A stretch of 64,000 bases of DNA, from assembly GCA_019802505.1 (NCBI GenBank), contig JAFMOC010000026.1, positions 2,419,501-2,483,500 of the forward strand. Reading direction: 5' to 3'. How positions within the stretch are numbered: the stretch's first letter is position 1; each line of letters opens with the position of its first letter. Source of the stretch: Corydoras sp. C115. Taxonomy: Eukaryota > Chordata > Actinopteri > Siluriformes > Callichthyidae. A program made the position numbers and the translations under genes. The notes below the pieces were generated by a model. It saw only the letters and a program-made list of their open reading frames with translations. It did no database searches and had not been told where the DNA came from. This document shows positions 44,520 through 58,992 of this stretch, one piece after another.

Positions 44520-44930
44520 TGAGTTAGGACAACAAACTAGACTGGTCAGATAACTCAGCCACTATTTACAAGACAGAGCCATTTTTATTTTTGAAGAAGT
44601 GAAGAGCCTTTAAATTCTATAAAAAAAATCTTATGTTCTACCAGTCTTTCATCTCCAGTGTCCTACTCTATGCTGTGGTGAGCTGGGGAGGGAGCAATAA
44701 AAAGATACGACACGAAAAAACTGGACAGATTGGCAAGTTAAAGCTGTCGACTGTGGTTGGACTGTTCTATCAAACATGAACAATCTCTAAAGAATAATCA
44801 GACAGAGGATTTTATTCTCAGATAGACTGCTGTCTCTGTTCTGCTCTATAGACTGACTTTTTTAAAGACTGTTGAACACCAGAGATGGGGAAATTAAACT
44901 GATGTACCATTGTTTGTAATTATTATTACA
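44520..44930 (+). pseudogene. Decayed LINE reverse transcriptase C-terminal end
   Basis: Frame pieces read YQSFISSVLLYAVVSWGGS, then LDRLASQSCRLWLDCS-like and late LFCSID. Similar strings (FYQSVV.SVL.YAV.CWGG) mark the C-terminal part of CR1/Rex1-like reverse transcriptases. Frames broken; possibly the same family as 29095-29680. Confidence 0.55.
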
Positions 44931-45054
44931 TACTGCTATTTTCAAACCTATCAATATTGTAGTCATAACTAACTGTACATATCAATTATAATCAATATTA
45001 TTATATCAATATTACTATTATCTGTACATGAACACTATATACACACACATACAT

Positions 45055-45059
<5 letters not shown>

Positions 45060-45128
<69 letters not shown>
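45060..45128. repeat. (TA)n microsatellite, left of Tc1-like element
   Basis: About 34 TA units ending a few bases before the left terminal repeat of the element at 45133. Confidence 0.95.
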
Positions 45129-45132
<4 letters not shown>

Positions 45133-46617
45133 CAGTGGAGGAAATAAGTATTTGATCCCCCACTGACTTTAAAAGTTTTAATACAAAAAAACTAATGAAA
45201 CGTCTCATAATTTTATGCCAGTTTTATTTTAACAGTGCCACATAGAATATCAAAAGAAAAATGGAGAAAATGACATGAAATGAGAAATATAAAATAATTT
45301 GCACTTTATTGAGGGAAATAATTATTTGATCCCCTAGTAAAACCATGACTAATGTTGGCTCCCACAGACCACTGACACACCCTAATCACAGTGAAGTCAT
45401 TACCTGAATGAGAGACACCTGTCCCAAATAATCACCTGTATAAAAGTCCACCTGGCAACAGTCTCAGTGACACTCCAACATCTCCACGAAGGGCAAGAGT
45501 AAAGAGCCGTCTAAAGATGTCAGGGACAAAATTGTTGACCTACACAAGGCTGGAATGGGCTACAAAGTCATAAGTAAAAACCTGGATGAGAAGATGACAA
45601 CTGTTGGTGCAATTATTTGGAAGTGAAAGAAGTACAACATTACTGTCAATCGACCCAGGCCTGGAGCTCCATGCAAGATATCACCTCGTGGAGTCTCAAT
45701 GATCATGGGAAAGGTTAAAAATCAGCCAAGAACTACACAGGAGGAGCTGAGTAATGATCTCAAGGCGGCTGGGACCACAGTCTCCAAAAAAACCATTGGT
45801 AATACACTGAGACCTAACGGTTTAAAATCATGCAGTGCACGACAGGTTCCTCTGCTCAAGGAGGCTCACGTCCAGACCCGCCTCAAGTTTGCCAATGAAC
45901 ATATTAATGACTCCGAGAGAGACTGGGAGAAGGTGCTGTGGTCAGATGAGACCAAAATTGAGCTCTTTGGCCTTAACTCAACTCGACGTGTTTGGAGGAA
46001 GAAAAATACAGAATATGACCCTAAGAATACCATCCCCACTGTCAAGCATGGTGGTGGAAGTATTATGTTTTGGGGGTGTTTTCCTTCTAAGGGCACAGGC
46101 CAACTTCACCGCATTGACGGGAAGATAAACGGAACCATGTATCGCAAAATCCTGGGTGACAACCTCCTTGCCTCTGCCAGGGCACTGAAAATGGGTCGTT
46201 GATGGGTCTTTCAGCACGACAACGACCCAAAACATACAGCCAAGGAAACAAAGGACTGGCTCCATAAGAAGCATATCAAGGTCATGGAATGGCCTAGCCA
46301 GTCTCCTGACCTCAATCCCATCGAAAATCTATGGAGAGAGCTGAAGTTTCACGTTTCCAAATGCATGCTTATAAACCTTAAGGATTTGGAGGTGATTTGC
46401 AGAGAGGAGTGGGCCAAAATTACTCCTGAATTGTGTGTAACAAATTAGCAACAAATTATTTTATATTTCTCATTTCATGTCATTTTCTCCATTTTTCTTT
46501 TGATATTCTATGTGGCACTGTTAAAATAAAACTGGCATAACATTATGAGACGTTTCATTTGTTTTTTTGTATTAAAACTTTTAAAGTCAGTGGGGGATCA
46601 AATACTTATTTCCTCCA

Positions 46618-46620
<3 letters not shown>
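45133..46620 (+). mobile_element. Tc1-like transposon with long terminal inverted repeats
   Basis: 1488 bp. The ends, CAGTGGAGGAAATAAGTATT and its complement, extend as an inverted repeat of roughly 180 bp (through tttaaaagttttaatac and tgccacatagaatatcaaaag). Flanked by TA on each side, which here is part of the surrounding (TA)n arrays. Carries one disabled transposase gene. Confidence 0.93.
45495..46448 (+). pseudogene. Tc1-like transposase with two in-frame stops
   Basis: One frame runs from KSKEPSKDVRDKIVDLHKAG to the end EEWAKITPELCVTN. It contains WSDETK (first Asp), QHDNDPKHTAK (second Asp) and NPIENLWREL (Glu). Stops at 45624-45626 (TGA after IIWK) and 46200-46202 (TGA in GR.WVFQHD) are the only breaks seen. 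The second fits a CGA-to-TGA change. There is no frameshift, so decay was by point mutation. Confidence 0.9.

Positions 46621-46688
<68 letters not shown>
46621..46688. repeat. (TA)n microsatellite between two Tc1-like elements
   Basis: 34 TA units joining the right end of one element to the left end of the next, with no other bases between. Confidence 0.97.
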
Positions 46689-48471
<1,783 letters not shown>

Positions 48472-48529
48472 CGTTCACATATGTATATACGCACATGGCA
48501 CATAAGAGTGTGCAATTTAAATTTCCTAC

Positions 48530-48659
48530 CTTTCATTTTGTCCTTAGATTCTTTTTGTCTAAAAAAATGCAGGATGTCTTTAGGATTAGCCACTCGATCT
48601 ACAAACTTTTGACTGAAGCGAATGGTGTTAAATGACTCAAAACCTCCACTGTAGTCCAC
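48530..48659 (-). CDS. mre11: MRE11 exon C
   Basis: 130 bp reading [20 protein letters not shown] then [20 protein letters not shown]. Human has [43 protein letters not shown], so identity is certain. It belongs to the capping domain that contacts DNA above the nuclease active site. Acceptor gtcag, donor gtagga. Confidence 0.97.
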
Positions 48660-51600
48660 CTGACAGAGCAGGAGAGATGTACATGTAAAATTAGATACAA
48701 TACTCAACTTTAAGAAGGTTTTATCCAAAGAGAAGGGTTGGGGCATTGCTCAAGTAGATTTGGACCCCCAACCATCATGTTGAAACACTTGCTTTAAAAA
48801 TTGGAAAATGATCAGGATTGATAATACTGCAGTTAACTGGTTTTGCCTTAGGTTACTGACTGGTTAATGTGTTGTTCCCTCACTTATAAGTTACTTTGTA
48901 TTTGAGTATGTAAGAGCCCCACACTCTAACCACTGAACTACCACGTCCCTACTGGTTCATACAAATATCTAATCAGCTAGTCACCAAATTCAGTTGCAAT
49001 CCCTAAGATCTGACTGTGGAAGGCTGTTGTGTCTTCTCTATACAGATCCACATCATTGCTTCGATTGCCACAAATTTCACATACTAACTCTTCTTGAAAA
49101 AGATTTTTATATGCTTTACAACTACCAAGAAGTGTTTTAAAAGGTTTTATTTTAGCAATTTCTTAGCGATGTTAGTGTCTTTTGTAAATACTTTGTTTTG
49201 TATAAATTAGCACATGTATCATTTTGTTCAAAATCACACCTGCTATATATATTTTTTTTTATTTTATCACTTTTGCAACATTTTTTAGAGAAGAGTCATC
49301 AGATTTTAAAATCATGTGAATAAACACTAACTCACTACATCACTATGAATTCCCTCTCATTTTCCATCACCTTCTCTACCAAATTTACAGAAAAAGTAGA
49401 CAGTTTTAACCATTAATCCCCAGTTTGATATCGTTTTTGAACACAATGTTTACAAGTTACTATCATCACTACTTTTAAAAGCTTTCAGGTCGAAAAGGTC
49501 TTCTTGATGTCTATTAAAAAATTGCAATGCTAAATAAATCTTCAAATGCTTTTTGGATTTTTTTTACCAGCTTCATAAAAAAGCCTTCTGTTTGACCAAT
49601 CTGCCCTAAACTCACAAGATTGCCCATAGTCCACTGCCCTGTGAACAGTAAGCATGGAAACTTTCATGACAAGTGCCTATCCACATTGTACTACTTTGCT
49701 GTCACCACGGTCACCCCACAATTCAGACATTTAAACTTTAAAAAACTTTAAATTTGCTGTCATAGAGAAGAAGGAATAATCAAGGAAAAAATTATGTTTT
49801 ATTTTACTCTTCTGCAATTTTTCTTAATTTTGGGGATAAAAAACATCATATCTCCCCATCATAGCTGCACTGACTTCCCTGTTTTAACAAAGTCTGAGAT
49901 TGAGGTTTGTATTGGGCACAAAATATTTTTGTTTTTAATAGTTTATATTCAATATTGCTTTATTAGTGTACACCAATGCTGGTGTTAGTGATTTAAAAAG
50001 AACAGCAAAAAATGGGGCTTTTTGATGACTAGTGCTATTTTTTTTTTAAAGATGCCCCGTGGGTGACACCAATCAACTTTTTAGATGCCTAGATGCCCAC
50101 GGACACAATGTTGTTTACCGCTGTTCTGTACCATCATACAACTAAACTACTAAACTACTAAACCTTCTAAACACTTACTGCTTAATTCAATACCGTTTCC
50201 CATATTTATAATTATTAGCAACATGCATCAATAATGCCAGAACATGTTACCATGGAGTCATGATGATTCACACAGGATATTAAAACAAATCACATTGAGT
50301 CGTCAGAGCACAGCTTTTGTGCTTGATGTATTAAATGTATAGCTTTGAAATATAATAACAGATAGTCTGCATCATAAACGTTACTGAACCTTTGGTTTAA
50401 ATAGTAGCTATTTTGATGCATATTGTACATTAGAACTGTATATAGATTGTATATGATGAAACTAAATTACTGCAGATTTAAAGGCTGATTAAAGCACATA
50501 GACCAGATAAACAGTCTGCCTTTTATATCTTCTGTAAACACATTGCCTGTAATTTCTTTTCTTGTTACACTTTATCAGTAGAATTATGATATCACTGGGG
50601 GTAAAGGTTCACAAATCAACCTCAAACAATGTCCTTCTTATCATGAACAACAAAAATAAGAAAACTATTGTTCAAAAGTGTTAAACTGTGTTTAAAATTT
50701 TGATCAAACTTAGAACAGCAACAGCACCGAATAATCATATGAAAAACAGAAAACAGAACATACAGTACATAAATAGTCTTATGTTGTTCAGTTCAAACAC
50801 AATAGCATCTGCTTTCATTTATTTTCAGTGTTATGTCAGTGATTATTCCCACTTCTTGTTTGGTACTGAATTCATACAGCCCACAGAGCACTGATGGATG
50901 ATCGATAACAGCAGATGTACAGATGATACATACAGTGAGCTGAGACTGTAGCGATGGTGATCATGAGTGAGTGAGTTGTTAACTAATTTTCTGTACACAA
51001 ATCCACCTCTGTGTATATATTGATTGAGTATCAAAATTTTAAAACATGTTTACCCTTATAGTAGCTGCATTACTTTGAAATTTAACAGTAGAACAGAGGT
51101 CAATAATAGGCGAACCCAAATGAATTATTAACTATTAATAACTATTGATTTCATATTCACTGTTTATTTTCAGCAGCTGAACTTTTCTTACGGTATGGGC
51201 TTCACTGTGCAGTAAACTCACAGGTCACTTGTGTAGTAAGATCACCAAAGGCACTCCTCAGACATTCAGATCTGTGCAGATTCGGGAGTGTGGAGCAAGT
51301 ACAGGTGAGAAACGAAGCGAGAAGCAGCAGAGGATAAAATGAGTCAAAAAATTTCTAATCTAGATGCCTTCCTTTCAAAAAGAAAACTTTTGAGATGTGA
51401 AAATGAGCCAACAAGGAAACTGCCATTTACTTTTTCTATAAATTTCTTTCTTCACTTTATGATGTACTTTTTTTTCCAAAAGAAATATGTTTCTTTAATG
51501 AAGCTCTTGTTTTTACATGAGGAATTATAATGTTTTATAAATAATTAATTCAGTTCAAAATTTAAAACAATAAATATTGTTAAAATATATTGAACAGTAT

Positions 51601-52085
51601 TTGTAATTTCTTTCAGTTGTTGATATAAAATGCTGACAGAACTACTAGGCTACTTCATACAGGATATGACACGAAATCAAAAGACAAGTTTTTTTTTTTT
51701 TTTAAGAAATAATGACGGTCTGGATCTTAGCTTGACAACATTTCGACTTCTAAATCAATATCCCTGTTTGTATGTGTGTGTGAAGGGGGCAACTTCATCG
51801 CTTTTCATGAAATCAAAGTAAATAGCACAGAATGATGTGAAGCCAGTCACCCAACATTTAATGGGCAATAGCTCATGCAGCATCCAACAATGGTGTAACT
51901 CTGTCGGGTGTGAATGCTCCCAACCGTTTCATCCCACAGATGCTGATTTTGTACTTTCATCATACATTACCAGTGATGTGTTTGATGAAGGTAAATGTGC
52001 CAGCCCTCCCTCTCCAAGAAATCAGAAACCTACATGGATGACCAAAAATATTTTAAGCAACTGTTTGAAAACAAATATTTCATAC
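48660..52085 (-). other. mre11: mre11 intron B-C
   Basis: 3.4 kb, AT-rich. Only a split, decayed SINE near 48715-48952 is recognised; 49.0-52.0 kb shows nothing I can name. Confidence 0.7.
48715..48952 (-). mobile_element. Decayed tRNA-derived SINE (L2-tail type), interrupted
   Basis: On the minus strand an A-box-like head (gtggtagttcagtggttagag) lies at 48915-48950. After about 120 unrelated bases, a B-box-like gttgggggtccaaat with cttgagcaatg and tttggataaaa follows at 48775-48718, as in the SINE at 38053. Probably one old copy broken by an insertion. Confidence 0.5.
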
Positions 52086-52166
52086 CCGCAATCTGATGAG
52101 TGGCTTTTCTGGAGTCAGAGGATTTCCCAACCTTTCCCTCTCTGCATCCTCCAGCATCTCTTCCAC
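52086..52166 (-). CDS. mre11: MRE11 exon B
   Basis: 81 bp, 27 codons, reading [20 protein letters not shown] then KPLIRLR. Human has [27 protein letters not shown]. Acceptor ctcag, donor gtatga; phase 0 on both sides. Part of the capping domain. Confidence 0.95.
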
Positions 52167-52439
52167 CTGAGATAAACCAAACACAAGCATAATTATTTGT
52201 AGGTCGCTTTGAATAAAAGTCTGCCAAATAAAATTTTAATATAATCATCACCACATTTACACACGTCACTGCCATTTGCACAAAACAGTTACTTTCATTT
52301 TAATATATTGCAAAGCTCATTACTGCCAAGTAATTTTTTGGTGTGCATAAGTGTTTAAACAGTCCTGGTAAATACAGAAAATTGTTTTTAGAAACCCTTT
52401 ATGACCTTGTATTTTATTGTTGCAAATAAATAATTGTAA

Positions 52440-53300
52440 AATTTTGGCCAGCACTAAATAAAAAAAGATTTTCTGCAATCTCACAATATTTCTTTCCATT
52501 CAGAGTTATTAATCCATTTTTCCAAAGATCTTGCATTCATTTGGACCACTTCTTCTCCAGCACATCCCGGAGATTGTCACTGGGGTTTAACTCTGGACTC
52601 TGTGGTAGCTGATGCATGTGTGACAGTGACATGTGTGTCTCATAAACCACTCTTTCACAGTTTGAGTTCAATGAATCCTGCATTGTTAACTTCAATTAAC
52701 AATTGGCATTGTGCAATCAGGTAAGTAAATATCCGATGATGGAATAACTTAATGGTTCAGTATATTCATGTCATCAGCTGACCTCATTCTTTGGACCCAG
52801 ATCTAACCAACTGCAGATACCACAGGTCATAGCACTGCTCCCACAGGCTTATACTGTAAGCACTAGGAATATGAAGTGCATCACTTCAGGCACCTCACTT
52901 CTTACCACAATGTGCCCATCATTTTGGAATAGGATAAATTCCTGGGGACCACATGAATCATCAGGACACATGACCTTCTTCTGTTGTGCCTGTGTCCAAG
53001 CTTTATGCTCCCTAGCATATTAAAGCTGTTTCTTATGGTTAGCCTCAATGAAAAGTGGTTTTATTAACCACTTTTCTTCACATTTCCTTTACTTTCCCTC
53101 ACATTGTTCATGTAGAAATGCTCTTAATTTTATTATTTAATATAAACTCATGAGGACTACTGTTGACTTAATTTAATCAAACATGAAAATGATCAATCAT
53201 TCAAGATGATTTCCCCACTGTCCTTCCACTTGTTAGTAATGCATTTCACACTTCATCTGTTAGGGTTAAATAAATTGTTTTGTGTATAAGCAAAAATTAG
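52440..53300 (-). mobile_element. Decayed Tc1-like transposon
   Basis: Several blocks are typical of a fish Tc1 family read on the minus strand: ccatttggaccacttcttc, gggtttaactctggactctgtgg, tgacctcattctttggac, atgcccttaatttt-like, and a terminal gttagggttaaataa.ttgtt. The left end has ttttggccagcact. No open frame of useful length survives and the outer ends are not exact. Confidence 0.6.
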
Positions 53301-53315
53301 GATCTCCATTGCTTT

Positions 53316-53321
<6 letters not shown>

Positions 53322-53370
<49 letters not shown>
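53322..53370. repeat. Poly(A) run of about 49 bases
   Basis: Uninterrupted A stretch with no target-site duplication and no retroposon body that I can identify beside it. Confidence 0.95.
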
Positions 53371-53371
<1 letters not shown>

Positions 53372-54594
53372 GATAGTTTCGGTCCTTTAATGTTATTGGT
53401 TAAACGACCACCATCCATACACATTAGCTAAACAAAAAACAAAAAAAGTCTGTGATTTTGTTGGTAGATATTGCTGTTTCTAAGGTTGGTGAATTTTGCA
53501 TTTTTTAAGGTTGAATTTTTCCCCCAATCAGAAAGGAATGTTCCACTTTATTACAATAATCTTAGACCAACTGAAATATTAATCTCAATACCGTCTTTCA
53601 GCATGTGTAAGATTTTTCTTCTCAGGTCTAAAAGGATAAATGAGCAAACTTTAAGTGTTAACTTTTCCATTATTAAATAATGAACCTTTCATACAGCCTC
53701 ATTCTAAAACCATTTTGCAAACACCCGTTTTGTATCGTATTTGCAGGTTCTTCATTAGCCACATTCACAGAATACCTTTTAAATCTGAAGAGTTTGAAAT
53801 GCTCCCCAGAAGACCTGGGTTACCCTGGTAACAAAGTGCATACCTGAAAAAGCCCTGTTGATATGAGTAAGGAAAGCGACATTTTTAAAATGCCTTTAAA
53901 ATGAATATAAATTGAGAATAAAGCCAACTGCTGGTCATATTTGGACCTTTATATTTAAATAAATTCTAAATGTTATATGTAAATGCATTTACATATGTCT
54001 CCTAAATAGAAATTAGGATAGATAATATCATTAATTCTGCTAATTATTTTAATTATTGTGTATTCCTTATCAATTTCCAAACTTTTTTAGCAACAGATGA
54101 AACAGATGAAAGGAAAGGTTTCCCTTTTGTTCTTAATAAGATTTTCTTAGCCAAAAAAAAAAAAGCCATGTGCTTTTGCAAAATCCCATCTGGACAAAAA
54201 GCACACATGGGTAAAAATGCTGTTTGTAGACTTTAGATTTTAGCTCAACGCCTTGCATGATTGCCTAAACACTCAGCTTTGTGTCTCTGTCTGAACAATT
54301 TTCTGTGTAGAAAGATCCTGAACTTTCTAATTGGCTAATGCCAGGTGATAAGAATGAGAGGCATCACTTCCTCCACACTTGACCATTAAGTCTCAATCCT
54401 CAATTGTACATTCTGTACACCCACAATAGACAGACTCAGTTGTAACACCAAAAAATTTGCAAATAGCACATAAATTCTGGGCCTAATCTCCAACAACAAT
54501 GAAGAGGCATACATAAAAGAGGTTCACATCTACAGTGGTCTCAAAAAACTGACCTCTTGACAAGACCAAGGAGATTTATATAGACTACTGAAGT

Positions 54595-54700
54595 TTCCAC
54601 AGCAAGACCCTTAATCTAATTGCTCCAGGAATGCTGTGGTCAACATTGTGCTTGCTTTGTAAGTCGCATTGGATAAAAGCATGTGCTTAATGTCCAACTA
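54595..54700 (+). mobile_element. 3' fragment of a SINE with L2-like tail
   Basis: Shares cagcaagacccttaa, attgctccagg and gtaagtcgcattggataaaa with the SINE at 38053-38258. The tRNA-like head is missing. Confidence 0.7.
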
Positions 54701-56182
54701 TAATGTATAATATTTTTAATTGAAGTAAATCAACAAAAGTAACAACAACAATTTGTGCTACCTCATGTTGAATAGTTGTTTACTGACGATCCTGTCTACC
54801 TACTTTAGTAAAACAATATATATATTTTTTACTACTATAATCCTTGTCCAACATGGATGTCTTATTTCCATTAAGCATTTTGCAGAACTTCTTGGAAAGT
54901 CTTCATTATTAACTAACAGTTCAACAGGAACATGGAACAAATCATCCAAGTGGCTTGGAAATGAAAAAGCAGCAGGGAGCAGAGCAGGGTCAATGTAAAA
55001 GGATCATATACTGGCTCACCCGGATATGGAGACAAATTTATATCGTATGGTTGTACTGCCTAAACATAATGGATAAGAATGAAATATAAACATATAATGG
55101 GTACATGCTTGACTGATACTTCTGCTGCACTCCACAGTTGCTTACATTACCATCACCCTTGATTTTTGAGTATAAAAACAACCAATATGTACTTTGTGGG
55201 GCAGAGTGCTAAGGACAATGAACTTCAGCTAGGCATAAGCAAATATTGCTATTGTAAATGAGAATAATTTAACAATGTTCTAATATTTAAGCTATTTTGG
55301 ATTAATGCAATATTTAAAATAATAAAAAAGTCAATTATAAACATAAAATAAAGCCCCAAAAGCTCTTGATAGATACATTTCTTTGGGTCATTGTCTTTTT
55401 TGGCAATATATTGATGTTTATTTCATGTTCTGAAAGAAATGCTTTACACAATATATGACGAATAAAATTTTACTCTGAATTAGTTTTAATGCAAATGGAA
55501 AAACATAAAAAAGACATTTGTTAAAATTTATTAGAAAAAAAAAACCCATGCAATTTCTTCCTTAAATTTATGACATTTTTACGCATGAAACAATCACACT
55601 GTCTACTACATATTGAAAAAACTATAAAGAAACTTTTGGCATCAACATGAATGTTAACAAGTTCATTATTTGAGAAGGATGCATTGAATGACATTCATTT
55701 GACTGTATTCACAACTGTTAAACATTTCCCAGGTTGCCCAGGTTTATGCCCCAAAAATTAAAAGTCCTGCAATAAAGATGGTTTGCTGATGTTGAAAGTC
55801 TGAAATTCTACCATTTGAATCAGAAATTAAAATGAAATAAATACAGTTATCCAACTGTATATATTATTAACTTTTGTGAGTATAATGACTTTTCCATTAT
55901 AAATACAAAGTGACATCAATACACCTGAAAATTACAAAATGGAATTTATTTCGCGACCTTTAATGAGACCTCCATTTCATAAAGTTCAAATCATCTCAAA
56001 CAGGTTTCTTAAACATGACAATGAGTTCACAATACTCGGATGGGCAGTACCAGCACCTAATCCAAAAGAGCATTTTTTGGAGTGGTGGAACACAAGATTT
56101 TTATAACGGATGTGTAGCCAATCTACAGCAATTCTAACATGTCGATACAAACCAATACAAATTAATAATCATAACAATAATA

Positions 56183-56227
56183 ATCAGAAGAAGAAGAAGA
56201 AGAAGAAGAAGAAGAAGAAGAAGAAGA
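56183..56227. repeat. (AAG)n microsatellite
   Basis: About 14 AGA/AAG units. Confidence 0.95.
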
Positions 56228-56554
56228 CAGTTAAGACAAGTTTTTTGTGTATATACATTTTTTCAGAATAAAGTTCAACACTGCTTGATTTTTTTTTCTA
56301 TGCAAATATTCTATACTACAATAATACATGCAAATTGTCTTCAAAAAGAATGAAGGCTATTTAAAGAGAATGTGTAACCAAGGTCCTCTGTGAACCTTGT
56401 GAGACTTGCTATTGAAATATTGTGACTCATATTCTTGCTCCTTGAATGATCAGGATTTCAAAATTACATAACATGAACATAACAGCAATTAATAAACATA
56501 AAGATCATACTTCAGATCGCTTTAAGAAACAATACCCACATTGAGAGCTAATAT

Positions 56555-57512
56555 CAAATCGGATATCTGCCTGCCTCACCGACATATCTGTTTGGATGAC
56601 GGCCCATCAACTCAAATTAAATTTAGCAAAAACAGAGCTTCTCATAATCCCAGTTAAACCCATCCATCACGACCTGACCTTCCAAATTGATGGCTCCACA
56701 ATCTCCCCAACCGATTCGGTCCAGAAACCTTGGCTTCACAATAGACTCCTATCTTAAACTCTCTGATCATGTTACTAAAACTGCCCGTTTTTGCAGATTC
56801 CTTCTTTACAACATAAGAAAGTACAGACCTTTCTTGACTGAACATGCTACCCAACTGTTAGTTCAAGCCCTCATCGTATCCCGGCTTGATTATTGTAATG
56901 TGTTGCTTGCCACTCTCCCAGCTTCCACAATCAGACCTCTTCAACTAATTCAAAACTCTGCAACCCAACTTGTATTCAACCAACCCAAGCAAACTCATGT
57001 CACTCCACTACTCATTTCCACTACTCATTGGCTCCCTGTAGTTGCTCGAATTCAGTACAAGTCACTGACTCTGGCCTACAGGACCATTTCTGGATCTTCC
57101 CCCTCTTACCTTCACTCTATCTTTTCAAAATACACTCCGGCTCATTTATTACGCTCCAGTGGTGATTGCCGCATGGCGATTCCACCTCACCGAGGAGCTA
57201 ATTCTCACTCCGTGGTGTTCACCGCTGCAAAATGGTGGAACGATCTTCCCAACTATGTCCGTAAGGCAGAGTCACTAGGCAGTTTAAAGAAACTACTGGA
57301 GACGCATCTTTTTAACAAACACCTGTTGTAAAAAAAAAAAAAAAAAATAAAAATAATAAAAATTGGGGAGGGGGAGGTGCAGCATCATATAGCCATCAGG
57401 TTTGATAATTCTACAGTATAGCTGGTTTTCTTCATAACTACTGACTTGTGATGTTCTCATTTGTAAGTCGCTTTGGATAAAAGCGTCTGCTAAATGACTA
57501 AATGTAAATGTA
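56555..57512 (+). mobile_element. 5'-truncated L2-type LINE, frameshifted
   Basis: Same family as 12640-13767 but truncated further, beginning at ACLTDISVWM. One inserted A near 56723 (gtccagaaacc against gtccggaacc) shifts the frame. Beyond it the frame from 56687 to 57331 reads NLGFTIDSYLKLSDH, SRLDYCNVLL, THWLPVVARIQYK and WWNDLPNYVR to THLFNKHLL. It ends with an A-rich region and the tail gtcgctttggataaaagcgtc followed by (AAATGT)n. Confidence 0.85.
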
Positions 57513-58243
57513 ATGGAAAAGAAAATAAATCTCATTGAAATGATTAATTAATAAAAAAAGGACTGCACTGTAACATGTTATTTTTTAAGCTGGACAATGA
57601 AGGAAAGCAGTATTTTACAATGACACTTTTCTACAATATGTAGAAAAGCAGTGCTAAGGACAGAACAGAAAATCCAACACTACAGCAGCTAGTTCTACAC
57701 CCCCCCCCACACACACACACACGCCAACTTGTGTTACTACACCTCCACCGAGACAATAACAAGCACAAAACAAGGCGCAAATTAACAAAAGACCGTAACT
57801 ACAAACTAAAACTGATGATAGAAACTATATTCCAAAGTTAACAAAAAGCTAAATGACTACTAACAGAAAACAGTTATAAACAGTTAAACATTAAAAAGCA
57901 ACTAACACAAAAAAAGGAAACCATGTTTTTACCATGACCTTTATATGTAGAAAAGCAGATAAAAGCACAGACGAGGAAATCTGACACAACAGCATCCAGT
58001 TCATCACCAAACATACTCACACCTGTTTTCTCATACTTGGGATATCCTTAAATAATGTCTTATTAAAGCCATTAGGAAAAAAAAGCAAAATGGAAATCGA
58101 ACATCCTACTTATTTTAAGGACACTGATCAATACAATAGTAGAGCCATCGAAGAACTTAAAATAGTAAGCAAAGTCATGTATCACTCATATGTACATATG
58201 GTTTGTGCATTATGGTCAACTGGATAAAAAGTCAGTGATTTTT

Positions 58244-58292
58244 GTGTTTTTAACCATGCAGTGAAAAAAAGTGTTTTTAACCATGCAGTGAA
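58244..58292. repeat. 22-bp direct duplication
   Basis: gtgtttttaaccatgcagtgaa occurs at 58244-58265 and again at 58271-58292, separated by A residues. Confidence 0.9.
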
Positions 58293-58820
58293 TCATGCCT
58301 GGTTATAACACAGTGCCACCCAGTTTTGACCTTCAGCCCTGTCCCTCACGCATTCTCTGAATCTTTGATTAATAATATAGACTATATATGGTGGGATCTT
58401 TGCAATTTTAAATTCGGAAAAGGTTTTTGAAACCACAATTTTTAGATATCTGAAATTTTTAAACCTCTGCCCAACATTTCTGAAATGCTCCATTCATATA
58501 CAATCATGTTATTGACCGGTTGTCAAATAACCCTTGTAGTTTAACTTGAGCTAATTTAAACTGAGCTAATATTTTTCAAAAAATGGTAAAACTTTCTTTT
58601 AAGAGCTGATATTTGATTAGTTTCCATTGGGAATAAAACTTGTGTTCGTGAAATATGCAAATAATTACATTCTGCTTTAATTCACATCAAATATCAAATA
58701 TCTCAACTTTAGGAATTTAGGTTGAACATAATTAGCTTATATACATATTACTTAGATCACTTTATTGGCCTAAAGAAATTTGATTTTTGTGAGGGAAATG
58801 CAAGTACATGTGTGTTTTAC

Positions 58821-58992
58821 CTTCTGTTGACAAAAGGCCTGCACTTTTTGTATGACATTTGGCCATTCAGGGTTGAAGAGGTCAGGATGGTCAGTCAGGG
58901 TCACGTCTTGAATTAGAAACTGCCTTACAGTGTGCAAAGGAAGTTTCTGGAGATTCATCTTTCTCCCCTTCACCCTCAGTAAGCCAATGTGC
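58821..58992 (-). CDS. mre11: MRE11 exon A (first mre11 exon in the window)
   Basis: 172 bp; after one base completing a codon from upstream it reads HIGLLRVKGRKMNLQKLPLH, then TVRQFLIQDVTLTDHPDLFN and on to QAFCQQK. Human has [47 protein letters not shown]. MRE11 is the 3'-5' exonuclease and endonuclease of the MRE11-RAD50-NBS1 complex, acting in the nucleus at DNA breaks and telomeres. This exon starts the capping domain; the phosphodiesterase motifs lie in exons beyond 64000. Exons A to L add up to about 420 codons, so with about 300 upstream the protein would be near the usual 700. Acceptor tgcag, donor gtaaaa. Confidence 0.97.

Larger units (their letters stand above)
52167..58820 (-). 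other. mre11: mre11 intron A-B (6.7 kb)
   Basis: Contains a decayed Tc1 element (52440-53300), a 49-base A run, a SINE fragment (54595-54700), an (AAG)n tract and a 5'-truncated L2 LINE (56555-57512). A fragment at 52196-52235 (ggtcgctttgaataaaagtctgc) is an old L2 or SINE tail. 54.7-56.1 kb and 57.5-58.8 kb show nothing else except a 22-bp duplication at 58244-58292. Confidence 0.75.
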
